Below are positions 33,788 to 43,525 of a DNA stretch of 64,000 bases, piece after piece. Made by a program: the position numbers and the translations under genes. Positions within the stretch are counted from its first letter, which is position 1; the number at the start of each line of letters is the position of its first letter. Origin of the DNA: Fictibacillus phosphorivorans. Lineage in GTDB: Bacteria; Bacillota; Bacilli; Bacillales; Fictibacillaceae. Location: positions 3,428,332-3,492,331 of the forward strand of contig NZ_VDZU01000001.1 in assembly GCF_007673525.1 (NCBI RefSeq), in the 5' to 3' direction. Below the pieces are notes generated by a model. The model saw only the letters and a program-made list of their open reading frames with translations, did not search any database and was not told the origin of the DNA.

Positions 33788-34375
33788 ATGTTTGAACGGA
33801 CGATAGCGATTTTCTTAGGAAGCGTATTACTTGGCATAGGCATTAATGGTTTCATTGTTCCCTTTCACCTTCTCGACGGAGGAATGATCGGCATTAGTCT
33901 TCTCGTAAAATATGTGTGGGGTTATAAAGTCGGGCTTACAATCATTATTCTAAGCATTCCAATCTATTTAATAGCTTGGAAACTAGAGCGTCGATATTTC
34001 ATAAACAGCATTCATGGCTTACTCGTATCGTCATTGATCATTGATTTGTTATCTCCTCTAAGAGGAGTGTTTTCAGTCTCTGTAATGGAAGGGTCTGTGA
34101 TCGGAGGATTGTTCATCGGAACGGGCATCGGGTGGATGCTGCGTCATGAAACAAGTACAGGTGGGACGGATCTAATCGCTCTTTTCCTTTCCAGATGGTT
34201 TTCCATTAATGTTGGGATGGTTATCTTCTTGATTGATGCAGCAGTCATAATCGCTGGCCTTTATGTGATGGGAGAAGGCATTCTCTTCTACTCTCTCGTA
34301 ACGATTCTTTCCGTCGGTTTCGCAACCATGACGATGACGTTGATCCGGTCGATCAATTTCTATAGAAGCATCTAG
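33788..34375 (+). CDS. YitT/YxkD-family membrane protein, short form
   Basis: From the ATG at 33788 (AGGGTGA upstream) the protein has 195 residues with about five to six membrane segments and the YitT signature: INGFIVPFHLLDGGMIGISLLV and GTGIGWMLRHETSTGGTDLIALFLSR. It ends without the C-terminal DUF2179 domain of YitT, as in YxkD. In-frame ATG at 33737 has no RBS. Members are integral membrane proteins of unknown transport function. Confidence 0.82.
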   Translation: MFERTIAIFLGSVLLGIGINGFIVPFHLLDGGMIGISLLVKYVWGYKVGLTIIILSIPIYLIAWKLERRYFINSIHGLLVSSLIIDLLSPLRGVFSVSVMEGSVIGGLFIGTGIGWMLRHETSTGGTDLIALFLSRWFSINVGMVIFLIDAAVIIAGLYVMGEGILFYSLVTILSVGFATMTMTLIRSINFYRSI

Positions 34376-34513
34376 GGGGACTGACCCCTTACAATTTATT
34401 TCCCGCTTCAATTTAATCTTCAGCACCAATGCATTTTCTCAATATCATATAGTCGTTGCTATTGCTTTCATTTTGAAAGGAATTCAATGACACTATTCCC
34501 TATAGCTTTAATG

Positions 34514-34553
34514 AAAAAAAGGACCCGAAGTATCAATAAAGTACTTCGGGTCC
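34514..34553 (-). terminator. terminator of the persulfide cluster
   Basis: AAGGACCCGAAGTA pairs with TACTTCGGGTCCTT (14-bp perfect stem), with a T run on the minus strand. Confidence 0.9.
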
Positions 34554-34584
34554 TTGTTTCTTCTCGCCTAAATTTATTTTAACT

Positions 34585-35364
34585 TCAACTAAGAATATCT
34601 AGCCAGATCTTGACTGAAGTAGCGATTATCAGTGCTGCTAAGATAAATTGAAGAATTTTTGTATTTATCTTTTTACCAAACTGCGCCCCAAGTGGAGAAG
34701 CGATTAAACTAGCTACTACCATAATCACCGCCGGCCATAGTAAAACTTGACCTGTCGTAATCTTGCCAACCGTAGCGCCGATTGACGAAATAAACGTAAT
34801 GGCAAGTGATGTAGCAATCGTCATTCGCGTTGGTATCTTTAGGACGACTAACATGATCGGTACAAGGATAAATGCACCTGCAGCCCCTACGATACCCGCT
34901 GCTACACCAACGACAAATGCTAGAACTGCAGCAAGCCATTTATTAAACTTAACTTGATCTAATGGAATGTCATCGATCCCTTTTTTAGGAATCAACATCA
35001 TGATAGCAGCCAATGTAGCTAATACAGCATAAACAATATTGATTTGCCATTCTGACATCGCTTCTGAACCAAATCCACCAATGAAACTTCCTACTAGGAT
35101 GGCGCTACCCATATAGATGATCAATGTCTTGTTCAGATAACCGCCTTTACGATACGCCCAAACGCCACCTATCGTTGCAAAGAATACTTGAACCGCACTG
35201 ATCCCTGATACTTCATGAGCAGAATATGCTGTGAAGCCGAGCATTGCAGGAATATAGAGAAGCATTGGGTACTTGATGATGGATCCGCCGATACCTACCA
35301 TTCCGGATATAAAAGAACCTATAAAGCCTATTAGAAAGATTGTGATTATGAACCCCAATTCCAT
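34585..35364 (-). CDS. TauE/SafE-family sulfur-compound exporter (YrkJ-like)
   Basis: The 259-residue membrane protein has two TauE/SafE repeats: [25 protein letters not shown] and [22 protein letters not shown], with about eight segments. In cst-type clusters this protein is thought to export sulfite or thiosulfate made from persulfides. It is the last gene of the cluster, 29 bp after the DsrE-like gene, and homologous in position to B. subtilis YrkJ and S. aureus TauE. Confidence 0.88.
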   Translation of the reverse strand: MELGFIITIFLIGFIGSFISGMVGIGGSIIKYPMLLYIPAMLGFTAYSAHEVSGISAVQVFFATIGGVWAYRKGGYLNKTLIIYMGSAILVGSFIGGFGSEAMSEWQINIVYAVLATLAAIMMLIPKKGIDDIPLDQVKFNKWLAAVLAFVVGVAAGIVGAAGAFILVPIMLVVLKIPTRMTIATSLAITFISSIGATVGKITTGQVLLWPAVIMVVASLIASPLGAQFGKKINTKILQFILAALIIATSVKIWLDILS

Positions 35365-35393
35365 GACTTCACCTCCCCTAAAGCTGATATTGT

Positions 35394-35876
35394 TTAAATA
35401 AACAAGTTGATCTTAGACTCATCTGCATCAGCTAGGTATGAAGCAACTCCTGCATAATCTAAACCATCAATAAGTTCCTCTTTCGTAATACCCATGACAT
35501 CCATTGACATCGTACAAGCAACCATCTTAACATCTAAGTCTTGCGCCATTTCAATTAATTCTTTTAGTGTTACGATGTTTTTCTTCTTCATCGTATACTT
35601 CATCATCTTCGCGCCTAAACCACCATAGTTCATTTTTGAGATACCTAACTTTTCAGGTCCTTGCGGCATCATTTTTGCAAACATTTTATCCATGAATGTT
35701 TTCTTTACGTTCACGTATTCTTCTTTTCTTAAGATGTTTAGTCCCCAGAATGTGAAGAACATTGTTACTTGTTTCCCCATCGCTGCAGCACCTGTTGCGA
35801 TAATAAAACTTGCCATCGCTTTATCAAGATCACCACTAAATACAACCATTGTTGATTTATCTTGTGTTTGTTCCAT
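35394..35876 (-). CDS. DsrE/DsrF/DrsH-like sulfur-carrier protein (YrkE-like)
   Basis: This 160-residue protein has the DsrE fold: [41 protein letters not shown] and the C-terminal [21 protein letters not shown] segment with the conserved Cys in VACTMS, the expected persulfide-carrying residue. YrkE of B. subtilis and the DsrE part of CstA are close relatives. A CstR-type palindrome lies in front (35907-35922), which suggests an additional promoter for this gene and the TauE gene. Confidence 0.88.
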   Translation of the reverse strand: MEQTQDKSTMVVFSGDLDKAMASFIIATGAAAMGKQVTMFFTFWGLNILRKEEYVNVKKTFMDKMFAKMMPQGPEKLGISKMNYGGLGAKMMKYTMKKKNIVTLKELIEMAQDLDVKMVACTMSMDVMGITKEELIDGLDYAGVASYLADADESKINLFI

Positions 35877-35896
35877 TATTGAACGCTCCTTTTGAA

Positions 35897-35926
35897 CCAG
35901 ATACCCATACCTCTATAGGTATCTGG
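35897..35926. promoter_or_regulatory. CstR-type operator nested in a perfect 9-bp inverted repeat
   Basis: CCAGATACC (35897-35905) and GGTATCTGG (35918-35926) are perfect inverted arms; inside, ATACCTCTATAGGTAT (35907-35922) matches the ATACC-N6-GGTAT pattern of the other sites in this cluster. It precedes the DsrE-like gene. Confidence 0.72.
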
Positions 35927-35943
35927 TTGCACAAATTTTTTTA

Positions 35944-36171
35944 TTAACCTTTTTGAATATAAAACTTAAATACGCCGTCTTCTTCTGTATGCTCTAATAA
36001 TTCATGACCTGAAGATTTAGACCAAGCAGAAAGGTCATTAACTGCTCCTTTATCTGTTGCTAACACTTCTAAGATGTCTCCACTTGAAAGTGTATCCATC
36101 GCTTTCTTTGTTTTGACGATCGGCATCGGACAAGATAATCCTTTTGTGTCTAAAGTTTGAGTTATGTTCAT
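35944..36171 (-). CDS. TusA-family sulfur carrier (YrkI-like)
   Basis: The 75-residue protein has the TusA motif DTKGLSCPMPIVKTKKAMD with the active Cys in CPMP and a C-terminal beta-alpha unit. It relays sulfane sulfur between rhodanese and DsrE partners. Start: ATG at 36171 with GGAGG eight bases upstream; ATG at 36186 is within that RBS. It follows the rhodanese-MBL gene by 32 bp. Confidence 0.92.
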   Translation of the reverse strand: MNITQTLDTKGLSCPMPIVKTKKAMDTLSSGDILEVLATDKGAVNDLSAWSKSSGHELLEHTEEDGVFKFYIQKG

Positions 36172-36203
36172 TTGTAAAACCTCCATATAGTTTTTTTGTT
36201 TAG

Positions 36204-37328
36204 TTACTCAGTGATCGCACAGCGGTTTGGACCAATTTCCATCTCGCGCTGCTCATCGTTTGTAGGGTCGATTTTCCCCATGTTTGTTTGACGAATTTCT
36301 TGATATGCATTTGGCTGTGGCGGTAAGTTTTCCGTTACAGCTCTTCGAAACTCATCTTCATTCTTAATGTTTAATCCATCGTTCTTTTCAAAGAGTTCTC
36401 CAAGTGGTGCTGAAACCGCACCTCTTTCATCTAGTTCGCTGATCTTTCCAAAGTGGGCAGGTAACACGACAAGATCTTTAGAAAGGTTGTTGTATTTGTT
36501 ATATAGTGAATCACGTAAATCACTAACCCAATCTTCTGCTTTACCAGCAAGATCTGGTCGTCCGATCGAATCAACGAACAGAATATCTCCAGAAAGCAAG
36601 AATTGTCCGTCAACGATCATAGAAGTACTTCCAATCGTATGACCAGGTGTATATAAAGGTTGAATCTCAATCTTCGTGTTGCCGATCGTAATATCTTTTC
36701 CTTCTTCCAATTTAGCGAAAGAGAATGTTACTTCTTTAGCATCTTTTGGTGGTAACCAATAAGTTGCACCTGTCTTTTCTGCCAGTTTACGTCCGCCTGA
36801 AATATGATCAGCATGAAGGTGGGTATCAATCATGTGCTTAATTTCAAGATTATTTTCTTTTGCAAAGTCTTCATACGCTTCAATCGTACGAGCAGAATCA
36901 ATAATTGCCGCTTCACCGTTTGATTCTACAAGGTATGAAAGACATCCCTTACCAATACGATTAAATTGATAGATCGAACCTCCATCTTTCAAATCCCCAA
37001 GCTTCACCGGCATCAAATACTCACTCCAAGACTTCATACCACCTTCTAGATAATAGACGTCTTTAACGCCTGCTTCATCAAGCATCTCTGCTACCATGAT
37101 AGAAGATCCTTCTTTTGCACAGACAACAAGAACTTCTTCTTTCGGAAGATCTTCTAATACTTCTTCAACCCCATCGATCAAATCAAAATAAGGACGGTTA
37201 ATCGATTTAATTCCTTTTCCTTCAATTCTCCAATCTTTATAGTCACCTTCATTACGAACATCCAGGATAAACATGTTTCCGTCAACAACTCGATTTGCCA
37301 CTTCTTTAGCTGATAATGCTTTTATCAT
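36204..37328 (-). CDS. rhodanese-metallo-beta-lactamase fusion, persulfide dioxygenase-like (YrkH-like)
   Basis: The 374-residue protein has an N-terminal rhodanese domain (active Cys 70 in VVCAKEG) and an MBL domain with the metal motif THLHADH (His 170, His 172, Asp 174, His 175), followed by GHTIGSTS and LSGDILF, as in ETHE1/BlaC persulfide dioxygenases. The order rhodanese-MBL differs from S. aureus CstB (MBL first). It should oxidise protein- or thiol-bound persulfides to sulfite/thiosulfate. A C-terminal GPNRCAITE tail adds a cysteine. A CstR-type operator lies just before the start. Confidence 0.9.
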   Translation of the reverse strand: MIKALSAKEVANRVVDGNMFILDVRNEGDYKDWRIEGKGIKSINRPYFDLIDGVEEVLEDLPKEEVLVVCAKEGSSIMVAEMLDEAGVKDVYYLEGGMKSWSEYLMPVKLGDLKDGGSIYQFNRIGKGCLSYLVESNGEAAIIDSARTIEAYEDFAKENNLEIKHMIDTHLHADHISGGRKLAEKTGATYWLPPKDAKEVTFSFAKLEEGKDITIGNTKIEIQPLYTPGHTIGSTSMIVDGQFLLSGDILFVDSIGRPDLAGKAEDWVSDLRDSLYNKYNNLSKDLVVLPAHFGKISELDERGAVSAPLGELFEKNDGLNIKNEDEFRRAVTENLPPQPNAYQEIRQTNMGKIDPTNDEQREMEIGPNRCAITE

Positions 37329-37334
37329 TTTGAA

Positions 37335-37354
37335 AATACCTCCCTAGGTATATT
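37335..37354. promoter_or_regulatory. CstR-type operator before the rhodanese-MBL gene
   Basis: AATACCTCCCTAGGTATATT fits ATACC-N6-GGTAT and lies six bases before the start codon of the minus-strand gene. Confidence 0.7.
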
Positions 37355-37369
37355 TAAAGTTAAAATTTT

Positions 37370-37936
37370 TTATGCAGTCGGTCCATTCCATTCAACCATA
37401 CCAGGTAATACATTTTTAACACGTTGGAATCCATTTTCAGCCAGCATTTGTGCAGCCATATCACTTCTTGATCCAGTACGGCAAATAACATGGATTTCTT
37501 TATTTTTTTCAAGTGTGTCTAATTTGCTTTCAAGTTCTCCTAATGGAATCGATACTGCCCCAGGTATACGTTTGAACTCATACTCTGCCGGCTCTCTTAC
37601 ATCTAGAAGAAGCATATCATCTTTATTTTCAGCCAAGACTTTTTCTAATTCATCGTTCTGAATTGTATGCTCGAACTTCACAGCTTCTTTAACCTCACCA
37701 GGATTTGATTTTCTTAAATAGTGCTTAAGAACTTCTCCTTCTTCTTTTGTGCCCAAATATTGATTCCCCGTGTTTCTTGCCCAGCCTTGAATATCAGCCA
37801 ATGAGCCTTTATCTGTTGCCTGAACTTCAATAACTTGACCTGCTTCGAGCTGATCCATCGCTTTCTTCGTACGAACGATAGGTAATGGACATGATAATCC
37901 TTTGCAATCTAATACTTGATCAACTTTAATACTCAT
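37370..37936 (-). CDS. TusA-rhodanese fusion protein (YrkF-like)
   Basis: The 188-residue protein joins an N-terminal TusA domain (LDCKGLSCPLPIVRTKKAMD, Cys 16) to a C-terminal rhodanese (LLLDVREPAEYEFKRIPGA; active loop ICRTGSRS with Cys 152). It corresponds to B. subtilis YrkF and the first two domains of S. aureus CstA, which take up persulfide sulfur. It follows the single rhodanese gene by 14 bp. Confidence 0.92.
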   Translation of the reverse strand: MSIKVDQVLDCKGLSCPLPIVRTKKAMDQLEAGQVIEVQATDKGSLADIQGWARNTGNQYLGTKEEGEVLKHYLRKSNPGEVKEAVKFEHTIQNDELEKVLAENKDDMLLLDVREPAEYEFKRIPGAVSIPLGELESKLDTLEKNKEIHVICRTGSRSDMAAQMLAENGFQRVKNVLPGMVEWNGPTA

Positions 37937-37950
37937 TTTGTAACCTCCAC

Positions 37951-38259
37951 TTATTTGATAATTGTTTTACCTTTCCAAGAAAGCATTCCGCCTAACATGT
38001 TAATCACTTTAATATTGTGTGAAGCTAAAATCGTACATGCTTTTTCACTTCTTTTTCCAGACCGGCAAACCATGACATACTCTTTGTTTGAATCCAACTC
38101 ATGAATTCGGTTAAGGATCTCTCCAAGCGGAATATGTGTTGCGGTCGGAATCATTCCTTGAGAAACTTCATCATTTTCACGAACATCAATGATATTGATT
38201 GGATTACCGCTTACTAATAATCGTTCTACTTCTTTTGCTTCAATCGTCTTAATAGACAT
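37951..38259 (-). CDS. single-domain rhodanese
   Basis: This 102-residue rhodanese has NIIDVRENDE and the active loop MVCRSGKRS with Cys 65. Start: ATG at 38259 is nine bases after GGGAG; the ATG at 38268 is directly attached to the RBS. It is the first structural gene of the persulfide operon and follows two CstR-type operators. It moves sulfane sulfur to TusA-type carriers. Confidence 0.92.
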   Translation of the reverse strand: MSIKTIEAKEVERLLVSGNPINIIDVRENDEVSQGMIPTATHIPLGEILNRIHELDSNKEYVMVCRSGKRSEKACTILASHNIKVINMLGGMLSWKGKTIIK

Positions 38260-38289
38260 AATCAACATCTCCCTTTCATAACAAGTACC

Positions 38290-38395
38290 AATACCCGTAT
38301 AGGTATATAAAATGACAAAAAATATATGACAAACTTCTGATTTTATTCTTAATTATTATGAAGATTGCACCTCAAAATACCCATAGGGGTATATT
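38290..38395. promoter_or_regulatory. two CstR-type operators before the persulfide operon
   Basis: AATACCCGTATAGGTATAT (38290-38308) and AATACCCATAGGGGTATATT (38376-38395) both fit the ATACC/GGTAT palindrome. They lie between cstR and the rhodanese gene and bracket the probable promoter. Confidence 0.75.
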
Positions 38396-38441
38396 AATTG
38401 ATAAAAGGAAATCTGTCAACAGTCTTAACTACTGACAGATA

Positions 38442-38705
38442 TTAACGACTTTTTACGAGAAGTTGCACAGCCTCTTTTACAATGTCAGAATTCATTTCTT
38501 CTCCGTTTGCCATTTGTTCACGTAAACACTGTTCAAGGTTGGTGCCTACGATTAATCCAATTGAACGGTCAATCGCTGTACGTGATGCGGACAATTGAGT
38601 GATAACAGATTTACAATCTTGTTCTTCCTCTAGCATACGCAATACCCCACGTATTTGCCCCTCAATTCTTTTTAAACGATTCTTCATTTCTTGTGTGTAT
38701 TCCAT
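38442..38705 (-). CDS. cstR: CstR-type persulfide-sensing repressor (CsoR family)
   Basis: The 87-residue all-helical protein is a CsoR-family member: NRLKRIEGQIRGVLRMLEEEQDC, then SRTAIDRSIGLIVGTNLEQCL. Cys 31 and Cys 60 occupy the CstR positions, while the copper-binding His of CsoR (four residues before the second Cys) is Asn 56, which argues for persulfide rather than Cu(I) sensing. S. aureus CstR uses the same pair to form sulfur-bridged crosslinks and release DNA. A matching operator lies 17 bp upstream, so it is autoregulated. A separate promoter precedes the downstream operon. Confidence 0.93.
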   Translation of the reverse strand: MEYTQEMKNRLKRIEGQIRGVLRMLEEEQDCKSVITQLSASRTAIDRSIGLIVGTNLEQCLREQMANGEEMNSDIVKEAVQLLVKSR

Positions 38706-38721
38706 TTCAGCACCTCTTCTT

Positions 38722-38743
38722 AATATACCTATAGGGGTATATT
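38722..38743. promoter_or_regulatory. CstR-type operator before cstR
   Basis: AATATACC and GGGTATATT-like arms form the clearest palindrome of the set, 17 bp before the cstR start. Confidence 0.75.
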
Positions 38744-38774
38744 ACATCTGTTTGTTGTTTATGTCAAATCTTTA

Positions 38775-38809
38775 GAAAAATGGGCTGCAAGGTAAGATCC
38801 TCACAGCCT
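38775..38809 (-). terminator. terminator of pgcA
   Basis: GGCTG/CAGCC arms with further pairing inside are followed on the minus strand by a TTTTT run, about 10 bp after the pgcA stop. Confidence 0.7.
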
Positions 38810-38817
38810 CATATTAT

Positions 38818-40566
38818 TTATTGTGCCACTTTTTGCATTCTTTCATGAACCATATCCATTACAGATTTTTTGAGGTTCACTAATGCTTCATCAGCATTCT
38901 TGTGTGAATCTGCTGAAACACCAAAATAAAACTTCACTTTCGGTTCTGTTCCTGACGGTCTTACACAGAACCATGAACCATCCTCTAATTGATATTTGAG
39001 TACATTTGATTTTGGAAGATGGATGTCACTCTTTTCATCTTTCACTACATTGTATTGAACGCTCGCCTTGTAGTCTTCAGAAACCACTAATTTTTGACCA
39101 TTCACTTCAAGCGGCATATCCGCTCTAAAACCAGCTAATAGATTTTCGATCTGTTCTGCTCCAGACTTACCTTTTAATGTTAGGGACTCAAGACCTTCCT
39201 TATAAAACCCATGTTTCTTGTAAACATCATCTAAAGCATCAAAAAGTGTTTTTCCTTGTTTTTTGTAATAAGCAGCCATTTCAGCTCCCATCAAACAAGC
39301 TTGAACAGCATCCTTATCACGAACAAAATCTCCGATTAAGGAACCGTAGCTTTCTTCATAACCGAAAATGAATGTATGTTTTCCGCTTTTTTCGTATTCT
39401 TTGATCTTTTCACCGATAAACTTAAAGCCTGTAAGGGTATCTTCACACGTTAAACCGTATGATTCTGCGATAACTCGACCAAGTTCTGAAGTTACGATCG
39501 TTTTAAAGATGATTCCTTTTGAGCATAAGCTGCCCTTCTCTTCACGTTGAGAAAGTATATATTCGATCATGAGTGCACCAGTCTGGTTACCTGTAAGGAT
39601 TTCATATTCACCTTTACTGTTCTTAGCCGCGATTCCTACTCGGTCTGCGTCAGGGTCAGTTGCCATTAGAATATCAGCATCGGTTTCTTGTCCGTACTTA
39701 ATTGCCAATTCGAACGCAGCATGCTCTTCTGGATTAGGTGATTTTACTGTTGAAAAATTAGGATCAGGCTGTTCTTGTTCTTTAACGACGGTAACATTCG
39801 TAAATCCTAACTGTTGAAGTCCTTCTCTAACCGGAATATTTGCAGTTCCGTGAAGTGGCGTGAAAACGATGCTTAAGTCATGCATCTCATTGATCACTTC
39901 GCGGTTCAAACTAATTTTTAAAAGTTGCTCCATGTAAGCTTTGTCGATTTCCTCACCAACAATTTGAATCAACCCTTCATTTTTGAGTTCCTCTTCAGAT
40001 CTCACTTCAATAGAAAGTTCATCTTCAACGGCATTTACTTTTTCGATCACTTCATCAGCTTCTTTAGGTGGAAGCTGACCACCATCTGGACCATAAACTT
40101 TGTATCCGTTGTATTCTGGTGGATTATGGCTTGCTGTAACAACGATACCACTATAAGCTTTCAAGTATCTAACCGCAAAAGATAACTCAGGTGTAGGTCT
40201 TAAGCTTTCGAATACATAAGCTTGAATACCCTGAGAAGCTAATGTTTTCGCTGCTTCCATCGCGAATTCTGGTGATTGATGACGAGAATCGTATGCAATT
40301 GCAACACCGCGTTTTTTAGCTTTCTCACCTTGCTGCTCAATAAAATGAGCCAATCCTAAAGAAGCTTTCCGAACCGTGTACGTGTTCATACGATTTGTAC
40401 CAGGTCCGATTTCTCCTCGCATACCACCTGTTCCAAATTCTAAATTTTTATAAAAGCAGTCTTCAAGCGCTGTCCTGTTTTCCTTAATTTCCTCTAATGC
40501 AGTCTTTAATGGTTGTTCGAGCTCTTCTTTCCCTATCCATTTCTCATATGTTGTCTCCCAGGACAT
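38818..40566 (-). CDS. pgcA: alpha-phosphoglucomutase (PgcA-type)
   Basis: The 582-residue protein is an alpha-D-phosphohexomutase: N-terminal [17 protein letters not shown], the phosphoserine loop [16 protein letters not shown], the metal loop [13 protein letters not shown], the sugar loop GYEES and the C-terminal phosphate loop [12 protein letters not shown]. Length and motifs match B. subtilis PgcA, which interconverts glucose-6-phosphate and glucose-1-phosphate for UDP-glucose and lipoteichoic acid glycolipid synthesis. It is monocistronic with its own terminator. Confidence 0.95.
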   Translation of the reverse strand: MSWETTYEKWIGKEELEQPLKTALEEIKENRTALEDCFYKNLEFGTGGMRGEIGPGTNRMNTYTVRKASLGLAHFIEQQGEKAKKRGVAIAYDSRHQSPEFAMEAAKTLASQGIQAYVFESLRPTPELSFAVRYLKAYSGIVVTASHNPPEYNGYKVYGPDGGQLPPKEADEVIEKVNAVEDELSIEVRSEEELKNEGLIQIVGEEIDKAYMEQLLKISLNREVINEMHDLSIVFTPLHGTANIPVREGLQQLGFTNVTVVKEQEQPDPNFSTVKSPNPEEHAAFELAIKYGQETDADILMATDPDADRVGIAAKNSKGEYEILTGNQTGALMIEYILSQREEKGSLCSKGIIFKTIVTSELGRVIAESYGLTCEDTLTGFKFIGEKIKEYEKSGKHTFIFGYEESYGSLIGDFVRDKDAVQACLMGAEMAAYYKKQGKTLFDALDDVYKKHGFYKEGLESLTLKGKSGAEQIENLLAGFRADMPLEVNGQKLVVSEDYKASVQYNVVKDEKSDIHLPKSNVLKYQLEDGSWFCVRPSGTEPKVKFYFGVSADSHKNADEALVNLKKSVMDMVHERMQKVAQ

Positions 40567-40756
40567 AGTACTGCCTCCTTATGTTATATAAAATGAATGC
40601 TAATTGTTTTTTTGTTAGTTTCGATATGAATCGAGTTATTCCTGCCATATCTATTAAATACGGCCTTTATTATACCGCTTTCAGCACAAAAAATAAAATC
40701 CCGCAATAAACCAGTCTTACACATTGACAGGGTTCGTGATATTTCCCGAGAAATAG

Positions 40757-40789
40757 AAAAAAAGCGGCAAGCTATCTATCGCTTACCGC
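40757..40789 (-). terminator. terminator of the yhcW-VOC-yhcX operon
   Basis: AGCGG-AGC and GCT-CCGC arms (two-base bulges) flank a short loop and are followed by a T run on the minus strand. Confidence 0.75.
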
Positions 40790-40800
40790 CCTTCTCATCG

Positions 40801-42351
40801 TTATTTACTTTTATCTTTTTGAACAACACTATATAGATCTAGCCTTCTATCTCTAAGAAGAGTTACACTTCCTGTTTTACGTTGTCTTCTTAAAATCTCT
40901 AAATCCACATCACCTACAACAACTGTTTCGATATTTGGGTGACATTCCCCAACGATTCCGTCTCTTGGAAACGAAAAATCAGATGGTGTAAAGATACCGG
41001 ACTGAGCATATTGAATATCCATGTTCTCTACTTGCGATAAGTTTCCAACCGTTCCTGCGATTGCTGTATAGATCTCATTTTCAATCGCACGTGCTTGCGA
41101 ACAGTATCGAACGCGTAGATATCCTTGACGATCTTCTGTACAGAATGGGGTGAAAATGATCTTTGCACCTTGATCGGTTACAATACGTGAAAGTTCAGGG
41201 AATTCGATATCATAGCAGATTAATATCGCAACTTTTCCGCAATCTGTATCAAATACTTGTACTTTATCACCAGCTGTAATTCCCCACCATTTCCGTTCGT
41301 TCGGTGTGATATGAATTTTATATTGCTTATCAATCGTTCCATCTCTTCGGAATAAATAAGCCACGTTATAGATATCTCCGTCTTCTTCAACAAAGTGGGA
41401 GCCACCGATAATGTTTACGTTATAACGTACAGCAAGATTCGTAAAGAGTTCGATGTATTGCTCTGTAAACTCGGTTAGCTTACGAATGGCTAAGCTGGGA
41501 CTCTTTTCTTCACAGAACGATAACAACTGAGTAGTAAGAAGCTCTGGAAACACAGCGAAATCTGAACCTTGATCTGATGCAACATCTGTATAATATTCAA
41601 CTTGTGTCGCAAAATCTTCAAAAGAATCAATCGTCTTCATCATATATTGAATCGTAGTAATTCGAACAGGCTCACTCGTTTTAAAATACTTTTTCGTTTT
41701 ATTCGGAATGTAGTCAACATTGTTCCATTCCATTAGTGTCGCATAGGCATTTGATTGTTTATCATCAGGCAGATAGCTCTTATTTAAACGCATTACTGTA
41801 AAACCGTTCATTAATTGAAAGGTTAACACTGGATCATAGATGTTGTGCTGAATGACTTCTCTTACATATTCGCGAGGCGTCATTTCTTTTGAATGTTTAT
41901 GGTAGTTTGGAATTCTACCGCCTAGAATAATACTTTTTAAGTTCTTTTGCTCTGCTAGTTCTTTACGCGCTTCGTAAAGACGTGCACCTATCTTCATTCG
42001 GCGATATTCAGGGTGCACCATAACTTCAATACCATATAAGTTAAAACCTTCAGGATCATGGTTCGTGATATAGCCTTTATCTGTAATCTCATCCCACGTA
42101 TGCTTATCATCATACTCGTCAAAATTAACCATTAAGCTTGAGCAGCTTCCAACAATCTTTCCTTCATACGTTACACAAAATTGTCCTTCTGGAAAGATAC
42201 GTAGATGACTCTCTAGCTGCTCACGTTCCCAAGGCTCCATGTTTCCTGGAAAACAGATCTGCTGAAGTTCTAAGATTTCATCAATATCTTCAAACTCAAT
42301 GTTGCGAAGTTCTATTTTTTTCTCGAATTTTGATACGTCGATCTCACTCAT
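40801..42351 (-). CDS. yhcX: GNAT-carbon-nitrogen hydrolase fusion (YhcX-type)
   Basis: From the ATG at 42351 (AGAGGAG eight bases upstream; the in-frame GTG at 42360 is in the RBS) the protein has 516 residues. The first 210 form a GNAT acetyltransferase domain (GIEVMVHPEYRRMKIGARLYEARKEL), the remainder a nitrilase/amidase-type CN hydrolase with the triad Glu in VFPELL, Lys in YKIHITPNE and Cys in LICYDIEFPEL. This fusion is typical of B. subtilis YhcX and homologues. The substrate is unknown. It closes an operon with a VOC protein and a HAD phosphatase. Confidence 0.92.
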   Translation of the reverse strand: MSEIDVSKFEKKIELRNIEFEDIDEILELQQICFPGNMEPWEREQLESHLRIFPEGQFCVTYEGKIVGSCSSLMVNFDEYDDKHTWDEITDKGYITNHDPEGFNLYGIEVMVHPEYRRMKIGARLYEARKELAEQKNLKSIILGGRIPNYHKHSKEMTPREYVREVIQHNIYDPVLTFQLMNGFTVMRLNKSYLPDDKQSNAYATLMEWNNVDYIPNKTKKYFKTSEPVRITTIQYMMKTIDSFEDFATQVEYYTDVASDQGSDFAVFPELLTTQLLSFCEEKSPSLAIRKLTEFTEQYIELFTNLAVRYNVNIIGGSHFVEEDGDIYNVAYLFRRDGTIDKQYKIHITPNERKWWGITAGDKVQVFDTDCGKVAILICYDIEFPELSRIVTDQGAKIIFTPFCTEDRQGYLRVRYCSQARAIENEIYTAIAGTVGNLSQVENMDIQYAQSGIFTPSDFSFPRDGIVGECHPNIETVVVGDVDLEILRRQRKTGSVTLLRDRRLDLYSVVQKDKSK

Positions 42352-42382
42352 GTTATCCACTCCTCTAACTAACTTCCATAAC

Positions 42383-42778
42383 TTACTTCCAATTCTTCAT
42401 CCGCTCTTCGAGACTGCCAGTGAAGAATTCTATCTCATTTCCATCCGGATCGTTAAAACTGACTGTGTTTCCCCCACCTCTTTGTATCGGTCCTCTCGTG
42501 ATTTCAACATTTTGTTCACGCAGCAACTGGACCGCTTTAGGAAAATGTTCTTCAGAAACTGTAAATGCAAAGTGATCAACACCTACTTGATTTTTATCCA
42601 TAGGTTTTGCATCTTTTATTTCTATCAAACACAGCCACACTCCCCCGACGTCTAAGTATATATCTGTATTCCCTTTATGAACGATTTTAGCACCTAGTAC
42701 GTTCATATAAAATATTTTGGAACTTTCTATGTTTGAAACTCTAATCGTAATATGATTGATGCCTTGTATTCTAACCAT
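42383..42778 (-). CDS. VOC-family (glyoxalase/bleomycin-resistance fold) protein
   Basis: The 131-residue protein has two beta-alpha-beta modules: INHITIRVSNIESSKIFYMNVLG with a metal-ligand His, a central YLDVGGVWLCLIE strand (Glu), DHFAFTV (His) and NDPDGNEIEFFTG (Glu). The residue pattern resembles FosB-type metallothiol transferases and other single-domain VOC proteins, but the diagnostic fosfomycin residues cannot be confirmed by eye. It lies 10 bp after the yhcW-like gene in one operon. Confidence 0.82.
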   Translation of the reverse strand: MVRIQGINHITIRVSNIESSKIFYMNVLGAKIVHKGNTDIYLDVGGVWLCLIEIKDAKPMDKNQVGVDHFAFTVSEEHFPKAVQLLREQNVEITRGPIQRGGGNTVSFNDPDGNEIEFFTGSLEERMKNWK

Positions 42779-42788
42779 ATTGGTTTCT

Positions 42789-43451
42789 TTACCCTTTTTT
42801 CTCTGCCTGCTTAATAAGTGATACGAGATTCAACTCTGCTAGGGTTTCCATCTGGTGATCAACATCGCCAAATGTCATATGTTTTGTAACGGGATTAGGA
42901 ATAACCACACAATAAAGTCCTGCTTTTTTAGCCGCCACTGATCCGTTTACAGAGTCTTCAAATGCGATCGCTTCATGAGGTCTTACATTTAAGGCTTGTA
43001 CCGCTTCAAGATATAGTGTGGGATCTGGTTTTACTTTTTCAACATCATCTGCTGTTTTAATAACTTCAAAATGGTGCTTCAAACCTATTCTATCTAAATG
43101 CTCTTCTACCCATTTTCGCGAAGAACTTGATGCAAGACCAACCTTTAATCCGAGTTCTTTTGCAGCTTCAAGGTAATCAAGAATTCCAGGAAGTTCCCGT
43201 TGTTCCGATATTAGAGCAAGTGCACGCTCTGTCTTTTTTGCTCGCAGCACTTCATGATTAAGCTTTTGATCAATCTGTCTCTCTAAATATTCGTAAGGAT
43301 TAAAATCAGAATGGGTACCGATACATTCTCCCCAAACTTCGAGCGGCAGATCGCTTCCATGTTCCTGATACAATTCTTGAAAAGCGTTGTAATGCTGCGT
43401 TTCTGTATCCAAAATTGTTCCATCAAAATCAAACACCAATGCCTTGATCAC
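42789..43451 (-). CDS. yhcW: HAD phosphatase, phosphoglycolate phosphatase/beta-PGM-like (YhcW-type)
   Basis: This 220-residue HAD hydrolase has motif I DFDGTILDTE, motif II GLASSSSRKWVEEHL, Lys in VKPDPTLYL and motif IV AFEDSVNGSVAAKKAG, plus a helical cap after motif I. B. subtilis yhcW lies near yhcX as here. It starts with GTG at 43451. Such enzymes remove phosphate from small metabolites; the substrate is not certain. Confidence 0.87.
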   Translation of the reverse strand: MIKALVFDFDGTILDTETQHYNAFQELYQEHGSDLPLEVWGECIGTHSDFNPYEYLERQIDQKLNHEVLRAKKTERALALISEQRELPGILDYLEAAKELGLKVGLASSSSRKWVEEHLDRIGLKHHFEVIKTADDVEKVKPDPTLYLEAVQALNVRPHEAIAFEDSVNGSVAAKKAGLYCVVIPNPVTKHMTFGDVDHQMETLAELNLVSLIKQAEKKG

Positions 43452-43525
43452 GGTTAACCAGCCCCATCTTAAGCGTTTTATACTATTTTCTTGTATTTTT
43501 CTAAAAGACGCAAGAAAACCGATTA

